A stretch of DNA of 64,000 bases from NCBI GenBank assembly GCA_030267565.1, contig BRXU01000004.1, positions 1,678,001 through 1,742,000 on the forward strand, given 5' to 3'. A program made the translations under genes and the position numbers. Below, piece after piece: positions 48,501 to 61,300 of this stretch (the stretch's first letter is position 1; every line of letters begins with the position of its first letter). Source of the DNA: Pleodorina starrii. Taxonomy: Eukaryota; Chlorophyta; Chlorophyceae; Chlamydomonadales; Volvocaceae. Under the pieces are notes generated by a model. That model did no database searches. It was not told where the DNA came from and saw nothing but the letters and a program-made list of their open reading frames with translations.

Positions 48501-50435
48501 CACCTCCACACCAACCGACGTCATCCTCACAAACGCGCGGCTGAGGCACTGCACCAGGTCCGTTCGAACCAGCAGCCGGACCACGTCCACCCACACCTCG
48601 GCGCTGCCGGCAGGTAGGTATCGCAGCCTTAGCATCTCATCGGTGGCCCTCACCAGGGCCTCCCAAATGCTGACCCAACCGGGCTCCAGGACCGCCACGT
48701 CCGCGCAGTCGTGACGCTTGCCCTCCGAAATCAGCCGTACAGCGTACGACATCAGCGTCACCAGGCCGCAGCGGATCTTTGGAACGGCCCAGGCGATGGG
48801 GATGTCGCAGAACCACACGCTTTCCGGCAGCTTCAGCGCCGCCGCGGCGGTCTCGGCGGCCAGGTGCAGGGCGGCAGGCGGCAGATTGCCGTCAGCTAGC
48901 GTCAGGTCCGCCAGGGATGCCAGGTGCGACAGGGAGCTCCACACGGATTGCTCCGTTCCGGTTGTCGGACCGGGCGGACTCGAGGGGTGACTCAGTCTCG
49001 GCGTGGCGACTGGAACCGAGTCAACGCAGCCAGCTGCCTCGCCGCTGGTGGGTCCCGCCTGCACCAGGGCGCGCCCAATGGCAATGGCGGGCTTGGTGCG
49101 GGCCAGCGGCGCCATTGCCGCTATGCTGCTGCTGCTGCCGCCGCCGCTGCTGTTGCCCGGGGATGATGATGATGACGATGCTTCACCCCTGTCGCTGCTT
49201 TTGATCTGGGTTGTTCCGCGCATGTTGAGCGCAGGCCCCGCATCGCCTTCGCTGGATGTTTCAGCGCCCCTATCGGCGACTCCGGTCTCAGCGAATGAGA
49301 GGGACGCTGCTGCTGACGCCGGAGACGACGTGCCCCTAGCGGCGGTGGGCGTTGTGACAGCGTCGCGTATGTGCTCCGACATGCCTTGGCCGTGGACAGC
49401 TGCTGCCTGGAGTGCTGGTGCTGCTGCAGACGGCTGCACTGCCGCGGATGTGGGTTCTGGTTCCGGAGCGGTGGACGCCGAAACGGGCTGCGGTAATGTG
49501 GATGTGGGTTGCGGCGCAGGTGCCGAGGCAGCCGAAGCGAATGGCTGTGCCGCGGATGTGGGTTCTGGTGCTGGCGCGGTGGCAGCCCAGGCGAATGGCC
49601 GAGGCGAAGTGCACACCGCAGCTGTGCCCGGCGTAGTTTCGATGCTGCTGCCTTCTCCCAATGCCGCAGGGTTGCTGGCCGTCCCCGCCTCCGTCCCCGA
49701 GGTGGGTCCGGGGCACTGCGTCGGTTGTGCGCTGGGCGAGGCTGTCACCGTGGCTATGAAGGTCTCGCGGCTGCAGGCGTCGTTGACAGGGGACGGCAGC
49801 GATGCGGCTGCAAGCCGAGCGCCACCTGGGACCGCCTTGCCCATACCTGCAGCGTCCGACGGCGCCGCCGCCGCCAGGGCTGCCAAAGCCTCCGATGCAG
49901 CTCTCTGGGCGGGATCCACCTCCTGAAGCGTCCTCAGCCCGCTGATGTAGGCGGCCCACAGCATAACGTCAGCAGCCCTGTGAGCCCGAATGGCGGTCGC
50001 CGCCGCCCCGTCCAAGTCACCTGCCGCCAGCGCCGCCCTGGATGCGTCAGTGGCTGCGAGCACTTGCCGCCGCTGGAGCTGCGCCAGGCTCTCCGCGAGC
50101 TGCACCACGAGGGACCGGGCTTCCGCGGCCGCGGCCGCTCGGAGCGGTGGGCTAATGGCCTGCACCGTCATCAGGGCGTCTGTAACAGAGGCCAGGCAAG
50201 AGGCGGCCTTCATGGCATCCATCTCGAGTTCCGCGGCTCGCCGCGCGCTCTTCAGTTGCAGCTGAATCCACTCTTCTGTTTCATCCCCCGTCGATAGATC
50301 GATGGTAGAAGTTCTTTCCGGAGGCTGGAGGTGGCCTGGCAAGGGTTCCAGGGGTCGGGACGAACCGGTGCCGTGCAGCGCCGCAGCCCCCAAGCGATCT
50401 AGACACGACTGAAGCTGCGACAAAGCCTTTAGCAT
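45536..50435 (-). CDS. MYND-type zinc-finger protein, copy C
   Basis: Coding exons 47414-50435 and 45536-47055 give about 1513 aa. Start, donor (ACGG then GTGGGT), acceptor and phase agree with copies A and B. Layout as in copy A: helical N-terminus, Ala/Pro/Ser linker with PAPEPTSA-type repeats, long Leu/Ala-rich middle, and C-terminal degenerate MYND finger (CANPMC, C, YCCQGC, H, C). It keeps both the ALNMRG linker segment (missing in A) and the VATPRLSH segment (missing in B), which fits an ancestral-like copy. The reading frame is open throughout. Function unknown. Confidence 0.85.
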
Positions 50436-51667
50436 CTTGTCGTCGTCCGTTATTATCCTGGTGTCGGGGTGAGTCGCATTCGGTCAGCTCGCCTTGGTCA
50501 AGCCGCCTCCAAGGCATACTAAACGGACTGTTGTCTCAAATTTAAGCCTCTCACCTAACTGCCGCCACCAGGCCATAGCCCGAGCCTCGGTTAATTTCAC
50601 AGCGTTGAGGAAGGCGTCTCTGGCGCCTTGCAGTCATGCGATTACAACTACATCTATAACCTTACAAATGTTTCACGCCATATGATAACTGCAAACTCAG
50701 CACTAACTCTGTGTCGCCGCTGACCAGTTATGAAGTTATGATGTGATTTCCACACGCAACCTCTCGCTCTCTCATGTGAAGGAACCATCGATAGAGAATA
50801 ACTTTGGAATTGCTGTTGAAAGGCCAATATGAGCTCTCTGCGACATGGAGAAACATACGAGGCTTGAGCTTGTTGAGCATGCGGGGCATGCGGAGATTTA
50901 TACTTAGCATGCCGTACCATAGGACAGCCTTCTTCCTTCTGGAGGTGCGGGCCCGATATGGAGCAATTGGTAGTACCTTGTCACGCTGTTGAATCCATTG
51001 GTGCACATTGGTGCACACAACGGGCTTCCGACATGACGCTGCTCCATATGAGCCTCCATGTGTTGGTTCCTGGTATGTGCGGTTGTTACGGTGGGCTCCA
51101 GACCCTCGAAGGCTAGAGCCAACGGTTCCTGGTGGTTCGAGCTATTGGACATGGAAGAGCTGCTGGTTGCTGGCAACAGCGCCAGCAAGCGCGATCGCGG
51201 AAGAGCGGAGGGTTTCACCGCCTTCAACCCTTCTCCCTCCGTTTCGCTCTTCTCCTTCGCCACCGCAGTTGCTTCCCTCGCCTTCCTTCACTCCCACCCG
51301 CTTTGTTTTCCCTGTCGAGAGCGCAAGCGAGTCCGCCATTTGTCAGGGGAGGGACGAGTGCGGTGCAGACCGTCCGTGTGGGTGAGTCGTGCAGGGTGTC
51401 ATGTACAGCGATGATGCCTGGTGGTGGTGATGGGAGTGCGAAAAGAGGCGGTGGGCGGCTCATGTGTGAAGTGGGTCGTGGTCAGTGAACAGGGAAAGCG
51501 CCTGGCAGCAAGCTGGGGGGGTGGGGAGATGAAAAGCCCGACAGGAAGCCAGGGGAGGAACAAGGCTGTGAGTCCCTGTGAGTCCCAATATCTGCACTGC
51601 TTCTAATAGGAAGTCAGATTTTTACATTCAGAATAGGATGGGATTGTGAAGTTGTATAATTGATTGG
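50436..51667. other. Upstream flank of MYND copy C
   Basis: Holds the presumed promoter; the proximal ~480 bp match the upstream regions of copies A and B. A single TIR-type end GTTGTTACGGTGGGCTCC begins at 51082, followed by the remaining half of the MITE seen whole at 24154-24288. The distal part (51180-51500) is a shorter version of the flank found in units A and B. No gene recognised. Confidence 0.5.
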
Positions 51668-51915
51668 GTGGTCCCAAAAGGGACGCCAGAAATTGAGGAA
51701 GGGCCCGAAGACCACGACCTCGGGGATGGAATTTAGTTTTCAACCAGCAATAGTCGCGACTCGGTAAGACCTCATAGTCTGCGACATTGCCCCAAGCGCA
51801 AAGATAAAGTTACACGCGCGCATCTGGACCCAGCCCCCACGGCGCGCGGCGGCCGTCATGCCCCAGTCCGATGGTGGGTGGGACTCCACATCACAACGAC
51901 GCCACCAACTGAGTG
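51668..51915 (+). repeat. Dispersed repeat R, copy in unit C
   Basis: Begins GTGGTCCCAAAAGGGACGCC, preceded by TTGATTGG as in the copy at 59471. It lies downstream of the glucosidase stop. Confidence 0.88.
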
Positions 51916-52319
51916 CGACACCGTGGCAAAGGCCGGAGACCCGTCAGCAAGGCGACCACCCACGTGGCTGCAGCACGGCGGCGGCAGCTGCACGAGCGGC
52001 ACGCCCACCTTTATACCAACAACACTCCACAACACCCCCGACCGAGCAGCGCCAAGGGGCTACCATGCCGACAAGCAACAAGGTGCCACAGCTGCTCAGC
52101 GCGCCTGACTGTTACAAACATTTCGTTGGCCCTCACCTCGCTCATCGGGCATTCCTCCCGATCCGACTCATGTTTGCATCCAACGGAGAAAAAGGTGCGA
52201 CGTGGCAGCATCCATCCGGCATGTCACAGGACACTGCCATCCACCGCAGACAAACGCTACGAGCAGACGCTACAGGCAGCAGCTACCGACAAATGCTACA
52301 GCGGCAGCAGGTGCAGCCG

Positions 52320-55300
52320 TTACAGTGATACCGACTGTGAAGCTGGCGGCGACGCGGCCTTGGGCTTCCACGTCAGCCGGAAGGACTGTACGGCAGACAG
52401 ATCCAGCCCCTCGACCCGCAACTGGTGTCCCGCCGGGTCCAGCACCACCCCCGCCGCACCCACCTCCTCAGGTGCCGACCCACCCACCGCCACCGCCACC
52501 ACCACCCCCGAACAGCCCGGCGGCAGCCCCAGCCCCACAATCACCATCGCATGCACTCGCAGCTGCCGTACATCCACATCAGCACCCGCCTCCGCCACCT
52601 CTGCCGCCTCCGCCACCTCTGCCGCCTCCGTCACCTCCGCCGCCGTCACCTCCGCCGCCGTCACCTCCGCCGCCGTCACTGCCGCCTCCACTCTGTACTC
52701 GAACCAGCCCTCCCCCGATGCCAGACTGGCGCCCGCTGCCATCCGGGCACGCAGCGAGCCGGGACCGCCCACATCCGGGTCCGTGCCGTTATCCGCAAAC
52801 AGCGACCCAAACGCCACCAGGTCATCGTTCCCGAGGAAAGTCGCAGAGCCGCCGCTGCTGCCACTGCTATCATCACCGCCGCTGCTGCCGCCGCTGCCAC
52901 TGCTGCCATCACTGCTGCTGATGCCGCTGCAGTGGCTATCAGCACCGCCGCTGCTGCCGCTGCCGCTGCCGTGGCTATCAGACGCGCAGCCGGCTCCGGC
53001 GCTTGAGAGCAGCGCGATGAGGGTGAGTGGGGAGGCGGCGACGGTGGAGGTGGTGATGATGGCGGCGGCCGCGCTTCCGGCCGGGCGGTCAGCGCCAGTT
53101 TCAATGCCGGTTGCAGCTCCGGTGGCGGCGGTTGCGGCTGTGGTGGCGGCGGTGGCGGTGGTGGCGGTGGTAGTGAGGGCCTCTGGCGGCTGCGATGGGA
53201 TGATGCAGCCGGCGCGCAGGAAGAGCGGCGGGGCGGCACCCAGCGGTGAGTGCACTGAGTGCTGGGAGGGACCTGGGAGGGCGGGATCAGGGCGGGATCA
53301 GGGCGGGATCAGGGCGGGATCGGGGGGGCAGGGCACATACCCAGCTGGGCTCCGCATCGCAGCAGCCTCCCCAAATAAGGCCTCCTCAAGTAAGGCTGTC
53401 AGCAGCAGGACGACGGAGACGCGTGCATGCAGGAAATTGGGATACGGGAGCATGGGGGTTTGTGGGCGGGCGGTGGCCAAAGTGTCGCTCCAGTGGGTTT
53501 TCCAGTGGCCTCCCGGCCGGGGGTGGGTGGGAAGTAGGCCGGGATCGCCAGGGTAGGGTTGGAAGGTTGGGGAGGTTGGGGAAGCCCATAACCTCCCCCA
53601 CCCACCCCACCAATACTCCGCTCACCGACGCACCCGTGTAGCAGTCGCTGAGGTTGCCGTACCGGCACCATGTGCCGCTGCTGCGACTTATCCCGCGGCC
53701 TTTGCCACCGCGCTCCCGGGCACGTCCGCCGCCGCTGCCCCCGCCCTCGTCGCCTCTGCGCCCTTCACGGCGGGTACCACCGCCGGCGCCACCCCACGCG
53801 GCACCCGTATCATCAAGCTCAGCCTCAGACTCGGGGCCGGGGCCGGGGAAATACACATCCACCGTGTCCGTGTCCGCCGCAAGGACGGGCGCCACCATCA
53901 GCGCGTCGCCCAGCAGCCACTGCGTGGCCACGTCAGCGACCCGCGGGTCGGTGGGGGCCGCCCAGGCCAGCGGCCGAGCCACGGTGCCGCCGCGTGTGTG
54001 CGCCAGGTAGAAGGAGGTGTACAGGTACGGCAGGAGTGAGTACCTGCGACGGATAAATAAAAAGGCGGTGAGGAGGGCGAAACCCTGAAGACCGAGGCAT
54101 CGATGGTTGTTTGTGTGTGTAGTGTGTAGTGTGTGGTTTTGTGGTTTTGTGGTTTTGTGGTTTTAGGGTTTTGTGGTGTTGGTGTGGTGGCAGCGTCCAG
54201 GCAGGCACAGGGCGCGGCTCCGCCCCTCCCGATCGCCCCTGTAGCCCGCTTCCTGTGGCTACAGCAACGACTGCACGGCGGCGGTGGCGATTGCCCGCCG
54301 TTTCATTGTTTCCCTGTACACCGGCTCTGAAAGGCTCGGAAAGGGGCCAGGGCTGGGGCTCGGAGCCGGCCGGCCGGCTCCTCACCACATCCACTCGGCC
54401 CGGCCCGGCTCGACCCGGCTCGATCCATGCCACTACCCAACACACCCTAACCTCACACACACACACCCCACACGTACACCGCCCTCACCTTCACGCTCCC
54501 CCACTCACCCGCTCACCCCCTCACCTGGCCCACAGCGCGTTCCGTGCCACCTCCGCCACCAGAGGCCAGCGGTAGGGCTCCTGGGGGGGCGAGCCGTTGT
54601 CGCTGTGGTCCCTGGCGAACGTGTAGAAGGCGCCCGCGGCCAACCACCTGCTCCAGAGGGTGAGGACACCGGATACCCAAGGGACAGGCACACGGCGGCA
54701 CACGGCGGTGTCAGGCTTCCGCAGATGAGATCAGATCAGAACATCAGATGAGATCAGATGAGACGAGATCAGATGAGTTGAGATCAGATGAGATCAGATG
54801 AGACGAGATCAAATCAGATCAGATGAGATCAAATATCGGATGAGATCAGATGAGATCAGATGAGACGAGATCAAATCAGATCAGATGAGATCAAATTTCG
54901 GATGAGATCAGATGAGATCAGATGAGATGAGGTCAAATGAGATGAGATCAGATGAGATGAGATGAGACCAGTGAGACGAGATCAAATGAGATATGATCAG
55001 ATGAGATGAGATGAGACCAGTGAGACGAGATCAAATGAGATAAGATCAGATGAGATGAGATGAGACCAGTGAGACGAGATCAAATGAGATGAGATCAGAT
55101 GAGTTCGGATAAGATGAAATGAGATCAGATGAGATGAGATCAGGCCAGGTGAGATAAGAGAAAAGAGAATTGAGATCGGATGAGATCAGGTGAGATTAGA
55201 TAGGTGAGATCAGATCAGATCGGATGAGGTGGTATTCCGGAGGTGGCAGGACTGCAGAATGGCAGAGATGAGTCAAGACAAGACGAGATCAAGCCCCCAC

Positions 55301-58300
55301 CACAACCACCACCGCACCCCATGCCGGGGTCGTTGCTCGTTACGGCTCCTTCGTCCCTCCACTACTGTGCCTTCTTATTACCCGCCCAGCCACCCACCTA
55401 CCCACCTACCCACCCACCCACACCCCCACCCCCACCCCACCTGGCACACAGCTGTTCGTTGGTGGCGCCGATGAAGCCGCAGATGTCGGCCCCCGCCATC
55501 GCCACCCCCTCCAGGGAGGCCGCCAGCAGCCCAGCCGGGGAGCGGTGCAGGTCCTCCCAGCTGGCGGCATTGTCGCCCGTCCAGTGGGCGGCGTAGCGGC
55601 CCTGACCCGACCAGGAGGAACTGGGGGGGGGGGGAGGTTTGAAGAGTGAAGGGGGGGGAGGGGGGGCGGAGGCGGGAGGGGGGTCAGGGGGGCGAGGAGG
55701 GATAATGATAAGCGGAGCGGCCGTCCCAAAGCAGAACGCGAAGTGCGGGGGCAAGGAGGGCGTGAAGCGCTGCTCGAACGGATGGCCGCTATACCGCCGC
55801 CATCCCACCCCACCGCCGCCCCCCACCCCGCCACCGTCTCACCGTGTAAGTATGAAGGGCCGCGAGCCGGGCGACAGCGACCGCAGCGCCCCATGGGTCA
55901 CTCGGCTCTCCGCCAGCGCGTATAGGTTGTGCGCGTCGTACTGCCGTACTCCGCCGTAACCCACGGCCGTCAGCGGCAGGGTATTGCCGTACAGTGGCGC
56001 GCGGCGGTTGCCGTTATTTACGCGGTACGGCGGGTTAGAGAGCGGGTCGTCGGGGCTGCGCAGGGTTTGGAGGTAAGCGGTTGGGGGGGGTCGAGGGGGG
56101 GGGTCGAGGAGGCGGCGAGGGGACACCTCCTCACCTCCACACATCTCTTCAGGTTCAGCACTCTGAAACACCTCAACCTCACGTGGCTCAATCCCCCTTT
56201 GCAAACCAAAAAGTCTATTCACTCCTAACCTACGCCCGACACCCCACCACCACCACCACCACCACCTATCGCTTCTACGCCCCCCCGCCCCACCTGGGTT
56301 GGCTGCACTGGAGCACGCAGGAGATGCCCAGCGGACCCGAAGCTCGGCCCGAGGCGGCGGCGGTGGCGGCGGCTGACACCGCCGCCGCCGCCGTCGCCGT
56401 CGACGCTGCCGCCGCCGGCAGTCTGCACTCCCCGCTGCAAAAGTTGGAGGGCTCGTTCATGTCGAGCCACAGCCCGTCGTACGGCAGCTTGTCGTACATC
56501 TCGGCCAGGAGGCTCGTCCAGTACGGCGTGGCGTTTGGGTGCATGAAGTCGGGCCAGTGGGTGGGGCCGGACCAGACCTAGACCCACCAGCGGGTTGAAA
56601 CCACCCCGGCGGACAGTTAATGTACTGCACACGTGTGTGTGTATTGCCTGCCTGCCTGCCCGCCTGCCTGAACCCCTTGCCTGTCTGCCTGTCTGCCTGC
56701 CTGACTGACTAATCCCTGCACGTTAGGGCATAGGGTTAAATCTCTGCGGAACCATTCGTCAGTCGGGTGCCGTACCCGCTTACGGTAGTGTTCTGAGCCT
56801 CTGACAATATTCTGCTACGACGAGTACTGTCAGATACCTAGTAGGTGGTAGTACTCCTTTCCGTACTCGCTGGGTTTTTTGTACATTTACACGCGTGCGC
56901 GAAACCCACCTGCCCCACCAGCGGCCCGCCGCTGCTGTCCTTGATGAAAACATCGTACGACAGGCCCCTGTCGTACGGTTCGTACCCCGCGCCCGGCAGT
57001 GCCGTGATGCCGCAGTCCACGATGGGAACCCAGCGCCGCCCACTGGCGTGCAGACTGCTCGCGGGGAGGGGAGGGGGCCCAGCAAAGCAAGTCAAAACGA
57101 CGTGAGGGCGGGAAATGAGGGCGTTCATTACAAGGCCCAACTCAGGTGGCCCCGAGGTTTTGAAGGGTCTTGAACCCCCACCTACACACACACACAAACA
57201 CACATACACACCCTTCGACTCCCCGCCACCTCTCCCCCTCCCTTTTGCAACCACTCCCCCGCCTTCCCCCCTCCCCCCCCCCCCGTTTACGGGCTCCGGC
57301 CTATACGTGGATAACCCCCCACAAGCACAGACACACACTCTCCGAACCCAAAACCACCTTCCGACCTCGCCCGCCCCTCCCCTCCTGCCCCCTCGCTGCG
57401 GCCTCACCCCCCTCGCTCGTCACCCCCACCTGTCCACCAGCCCCCTCAGCCTCTCCAACGGATATCGCTGCGGGTCCGTGGTGAACATCCGGGCACGGTC
57501 CGTGTAATCGATGTCGCTCCACAGCACCTCCAGCGGTATGCGCTCCCGGTCGTACGACGCAACCACCTCCTCCAGCTCGTCCACACTGCCGTACCCGTAC
57601 CGTGACTGGTGGAAGCCCAGGGCCCAGCGGGGGGGCATGGCGGGGCGGCCCACCACTTGTTGGTATTGGGCGGTGACGTGTTCGGGGGAGGGGCCACAGA
57701 ACAAAAAGAGCTCCAAGATGCCGCCCACGACCCTTTGGAGGGGGAGGGCGGGGGAGGGCGAGGGGAGGGGAGGCGAGGGGAGGAGCGGGGGAGGGCATTC
57801 AGATCTTTACGTTATTATTTGAGATATACATATTGTTAAGGAGCGTAATATTGGCGGTAGCAATGGCTCATAGGAGGACAGACCTCAACTAAACCCAACC
57901 GAAATCTCTCGAACCACCCCCGCCCCCCCCACCTGAACGTCACGTCGCCGCTGCCAGCCGCAAAGTCCAGCGCGTTGCTGCTGGCCAGGAACCAGCCAAA
58001 GGCGGCGCCGCCGGGCGCGATGCCGTACAGTACGGGATGCGATCCGTACAAGTTGACGCCCACGGCGGCGGCGGGCGTGTCGCTGTTCCATAGGGCCCGA
58101 GTGGAGCCGTCGCGACGCAGCCGCAGCCCCTCCGCCTGCGTCGTCTCGCCTGTGCCGCAGCGCCGTACACCATCAACCAACCCCCCAACGAGATGACAAA
58201 TGATTCGATGAATGAATGACCGAATCAAAATGAATCAATGAACGGATCAGTGGATCGATGGATCGCTGTGCAGATCAGAGGGTCCATGCCGGTAGGTGCA

Positions 58301-61300
58301 TACCCGCAGCCCCTGACCAGGGTGGCTATCTTAAGATATGAATATATATTCGGGGGAAAATTTTGGAAATCTGAAGATACTTCTGCCGTGCTAAAAGCTG
58401 AAGGTTTAGATAATCCGGCCTCACAGGGGGGCATGATATCTCCCGGGGCCGTGTTTAGCCGGGGAAATCCCCTCCTGGACAGATCCTGACAGATACTCTC
58501 AGCACTTCGGAGCCAGGAGTATCTCCGGCCGTAGATACTCACCAAAATAAGATAGCCACCCTGCCCCTGACACACCTCCTCCGCACACTGTGCGGTACTT
58601 CAGGAGGAGAACGGTCGCGCCCTCGTGGTCAGTATCTCATCACCTCCCAGCGGCGCAGCGCAGCGCCCAACAAGGAATGACAAGCGTACGATACATATAT
58701 ATTTGCCCGTACATCTCGGAGGAGGGGCATATAAATAATAATACACATCACGCATATGTCACATATATACATGCGCTGCTGCGCTGCGTGGGTGCACACT
58801 CGCACTCGCTCACCCATGCCGTACAGGTTGACATCGGGCGGCACCTGCGCCCGCAGCTGCAGGTACTGCTGCTGTTTCAACACCAGACAGCCACCACCGC
58901 TCAGATCAAGCAGAACGTCATCTGACGAGGATGCGTTGCCGCCGTGAGCCTTCTTATCTTCGTACGTGCCGTGCGGCCGTTGGCTCGTGCGGCCGTGCCG
59001 TGCGGCAAGGGCCGCGGCCCGGGTGATCAGGAGACGGAAGTCATCACCAGCAGATGGCAGGTGAAGTTGGTAGAGCGGGGAGGATGGAGGCTTGGTGGGC
59101 GGAGGAGGCCTGGTCGGAAGGGGGCGAAGATGGGTGGGCGGCGGTGCGGGGCAGGGGGTCCGGTGTAGACCGGCCGCAGGTGTAATTTGTAGTGAGCAGC
59201 CTGGGGTTGGTGAGCCGACGGGCAGGGGGCACCTTGTGTGCGAGTGGATCGTGCTCAGTGAATGGAGATAAGATCTAGCAGCAGGCTGAACTGGAAGCAA
59301 TGGCCGGGCTGAAGGCCAAGGGCACAACCTTCCATCTAGGTACACCTGGGACGGTGGCAAATATGGAACATGCAGGCATGAATTACTCCGGCATGATCTG
59401 TCTTTTGTGCAACATGCAGGGAGCATGCATCCAAGTTACATGTGGAGTTCTACTTTTTTCATTTGATTGGGTGGTCCCAAAAGGGACGCCAGAAATTGAG
59501 GAAGGGCCCGAAGACCACGACCTCGGGGATGGAATTTAGTTTTCAACCAGCAATAGTCGCGACTCGGTAAGACCTCATAGTCTGCGACATTGCCCCAAGC
59601 GCAAAGATAACTTCAACAGGGCGCACCTGGACCCACCCACCACGGCGCGCGTTGGGTGTCATACCCTAGGCCGATGGTGGGTAGGACTCGATCACAACGA
59701 CGCTACCAACTGCGTCCGACATTATTTGCTGCATAATTTTCATTATAAATTTCAATTCACGTTCAATTCATAAGCGCGCTTCATGCCGCTGCGGACGCGA
59801 TCATGACATGGGCCTGATCGCCAGCTGTCTTGGCGAAGAGCAGCGCGCAGCCTTTGCACGGCCACCGAACTACACCAAGATTACCCCATTTATACAACTT
59901 CTTTTCATAATTGCTGAAATCCCGCGATGGTGCGCCTAAGGACAGCTGCTAGTGGGGTTCGCGCTCCGCAGGCCCTGCTCGCTCTCACCGCCTGACGCCA
60001 GACTAAGAGCAGGCCGCAGTGGCGACGCAACGTGCAGCGAGCGCTTTGAGACCGGGTCGTTGAGGGTTACCTGGTTACTTATACATGTATGCGCAACCAG
60101 AAGCAAACAACTACGGTATCGGTGCCTCAGCCGCTCATTCGCGGAACTGCAAACGAGGCCTGCGAGGCCTGCCCTCCCCAAAACTCTCCCAACACCGCTC
60201 CCGCCCCCTCTCCCCCCTGCTTTATTCATATGTGACCACATCAACACCGTGGCTTCAAAACTCCCCCCGCCCCTTCCCCCGCCCCCGCTTCCTCCCTCCT
60301 CCTCGCACGGCACCCACCTAGGCAGCAGCTCCTCGGGTACGCGCCATCGCCCTTCCGCCTCCTCCGCTGCCCCTGCACCTGTCGCCGCGTCCGCCGCCGC
60401 TCCCCCTTCCGCGTCCCCGCCACCGCCCTCCCCCGCCGGCTGCACCCGGATGTACAGCCGGTGCCGCTCCTGCTGCTCCAGCCGCACCTCCAACCGCTCG
60501 ACGTCGGGACCCAGGCCGGGTCCAGGGGCGGGCTGCTGCTGCTGCTGCTGCTGCTGCTGATTCTCGTGGGGCAGCTGCCGCGGGTCGTGCCGGTGCGGGG
60601 CGGGGCGGGGAGCCAACCCCGGCGAGTGGAGGCGCAGGAGGAGCGTGGTGACTGCGCCGACTGTCGTGTTAACGTATGCGCGTGCGGTAGGGGGGCATGC
60701 GGGAGGGCTTGGTCCGGCACTGGCACTGGCTTAGCTCACACAAAAAGGGGGACGGCAGCCGAGCGGGAAAGAGGCCTGGGAGTGAGCGGGTGGGGGTGTC
60801 AACGGCCTGTGTTGTTGACCCACCGCAGCGGCCCTGCCTCCCACCCTCCGCGCGTGCATGCGCACACACACACATGCACACACACATGCACGCTCACGCA
60901 CGCAGCCGCACGTGCAGTAACCTCATCAGTCATCATCCCCCTACCTACCTAGTACCTACCCGGGTCAGAGGGCTGTACGGACTCCACCACATACACCGGC
61001 TCGTACTCCTGGCCGTTGGGGAAGAAGCACCACGGCAGGTCGTTGCTGCCGGCCGGCGCCGAGCCCGCCTGCTCCCCAGCAGCGGCGACGGTGGGAGCCC
61101 CGCCGGCGGCTGCCTCCTCCTCCGTCCCGGTGGCGGATGCCGCAGCTGGCGCCCAGCAGCAGCCGCGGCCCTCGCACTCGGGCTGCTGGATACCGAAATA
61201 ACCTGATTGGAAGGAAAGCGGGGCGGTGGGTGGTGGCCGCGGGGGAAGGGAAGAGGCGTTGAGGTGTGCTTTCAGCACAAGCGCGTTGCCTTGAGGGCTT

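Larger units (their letters stand above)
44150..52319 (-). repeat. Duplicated unit C, next to the intact glucosidase gene
   Basis: Minus-strand order from the true glucosidase stop (52320): spacer, repeat R (51915-51668), upstream flank, MYND copy C (50435-45536) and 3' flank (45535-44150). Because this unit joins a complete glucosidase gene, it is the likeliest to keep the ancestral arrangement. Confidence 0.75.

Noticed and set aside
24919..52319. Reading the array as a defence or toxin-antitoxin type system
   Set aside because: Nothing in the proteins beyond a degenerate MYND finger supports such a role. It is a eukaryotic segmental duplication.
52320..53255. Treating the last glucosidase exon as a separate Ala/Thr-rich protein
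   Set aside because: The acceptor at 53261 joins it in phase to exon 12, and the LFLRAGCIIP motif is the expected GH31 C-terminal continuation.
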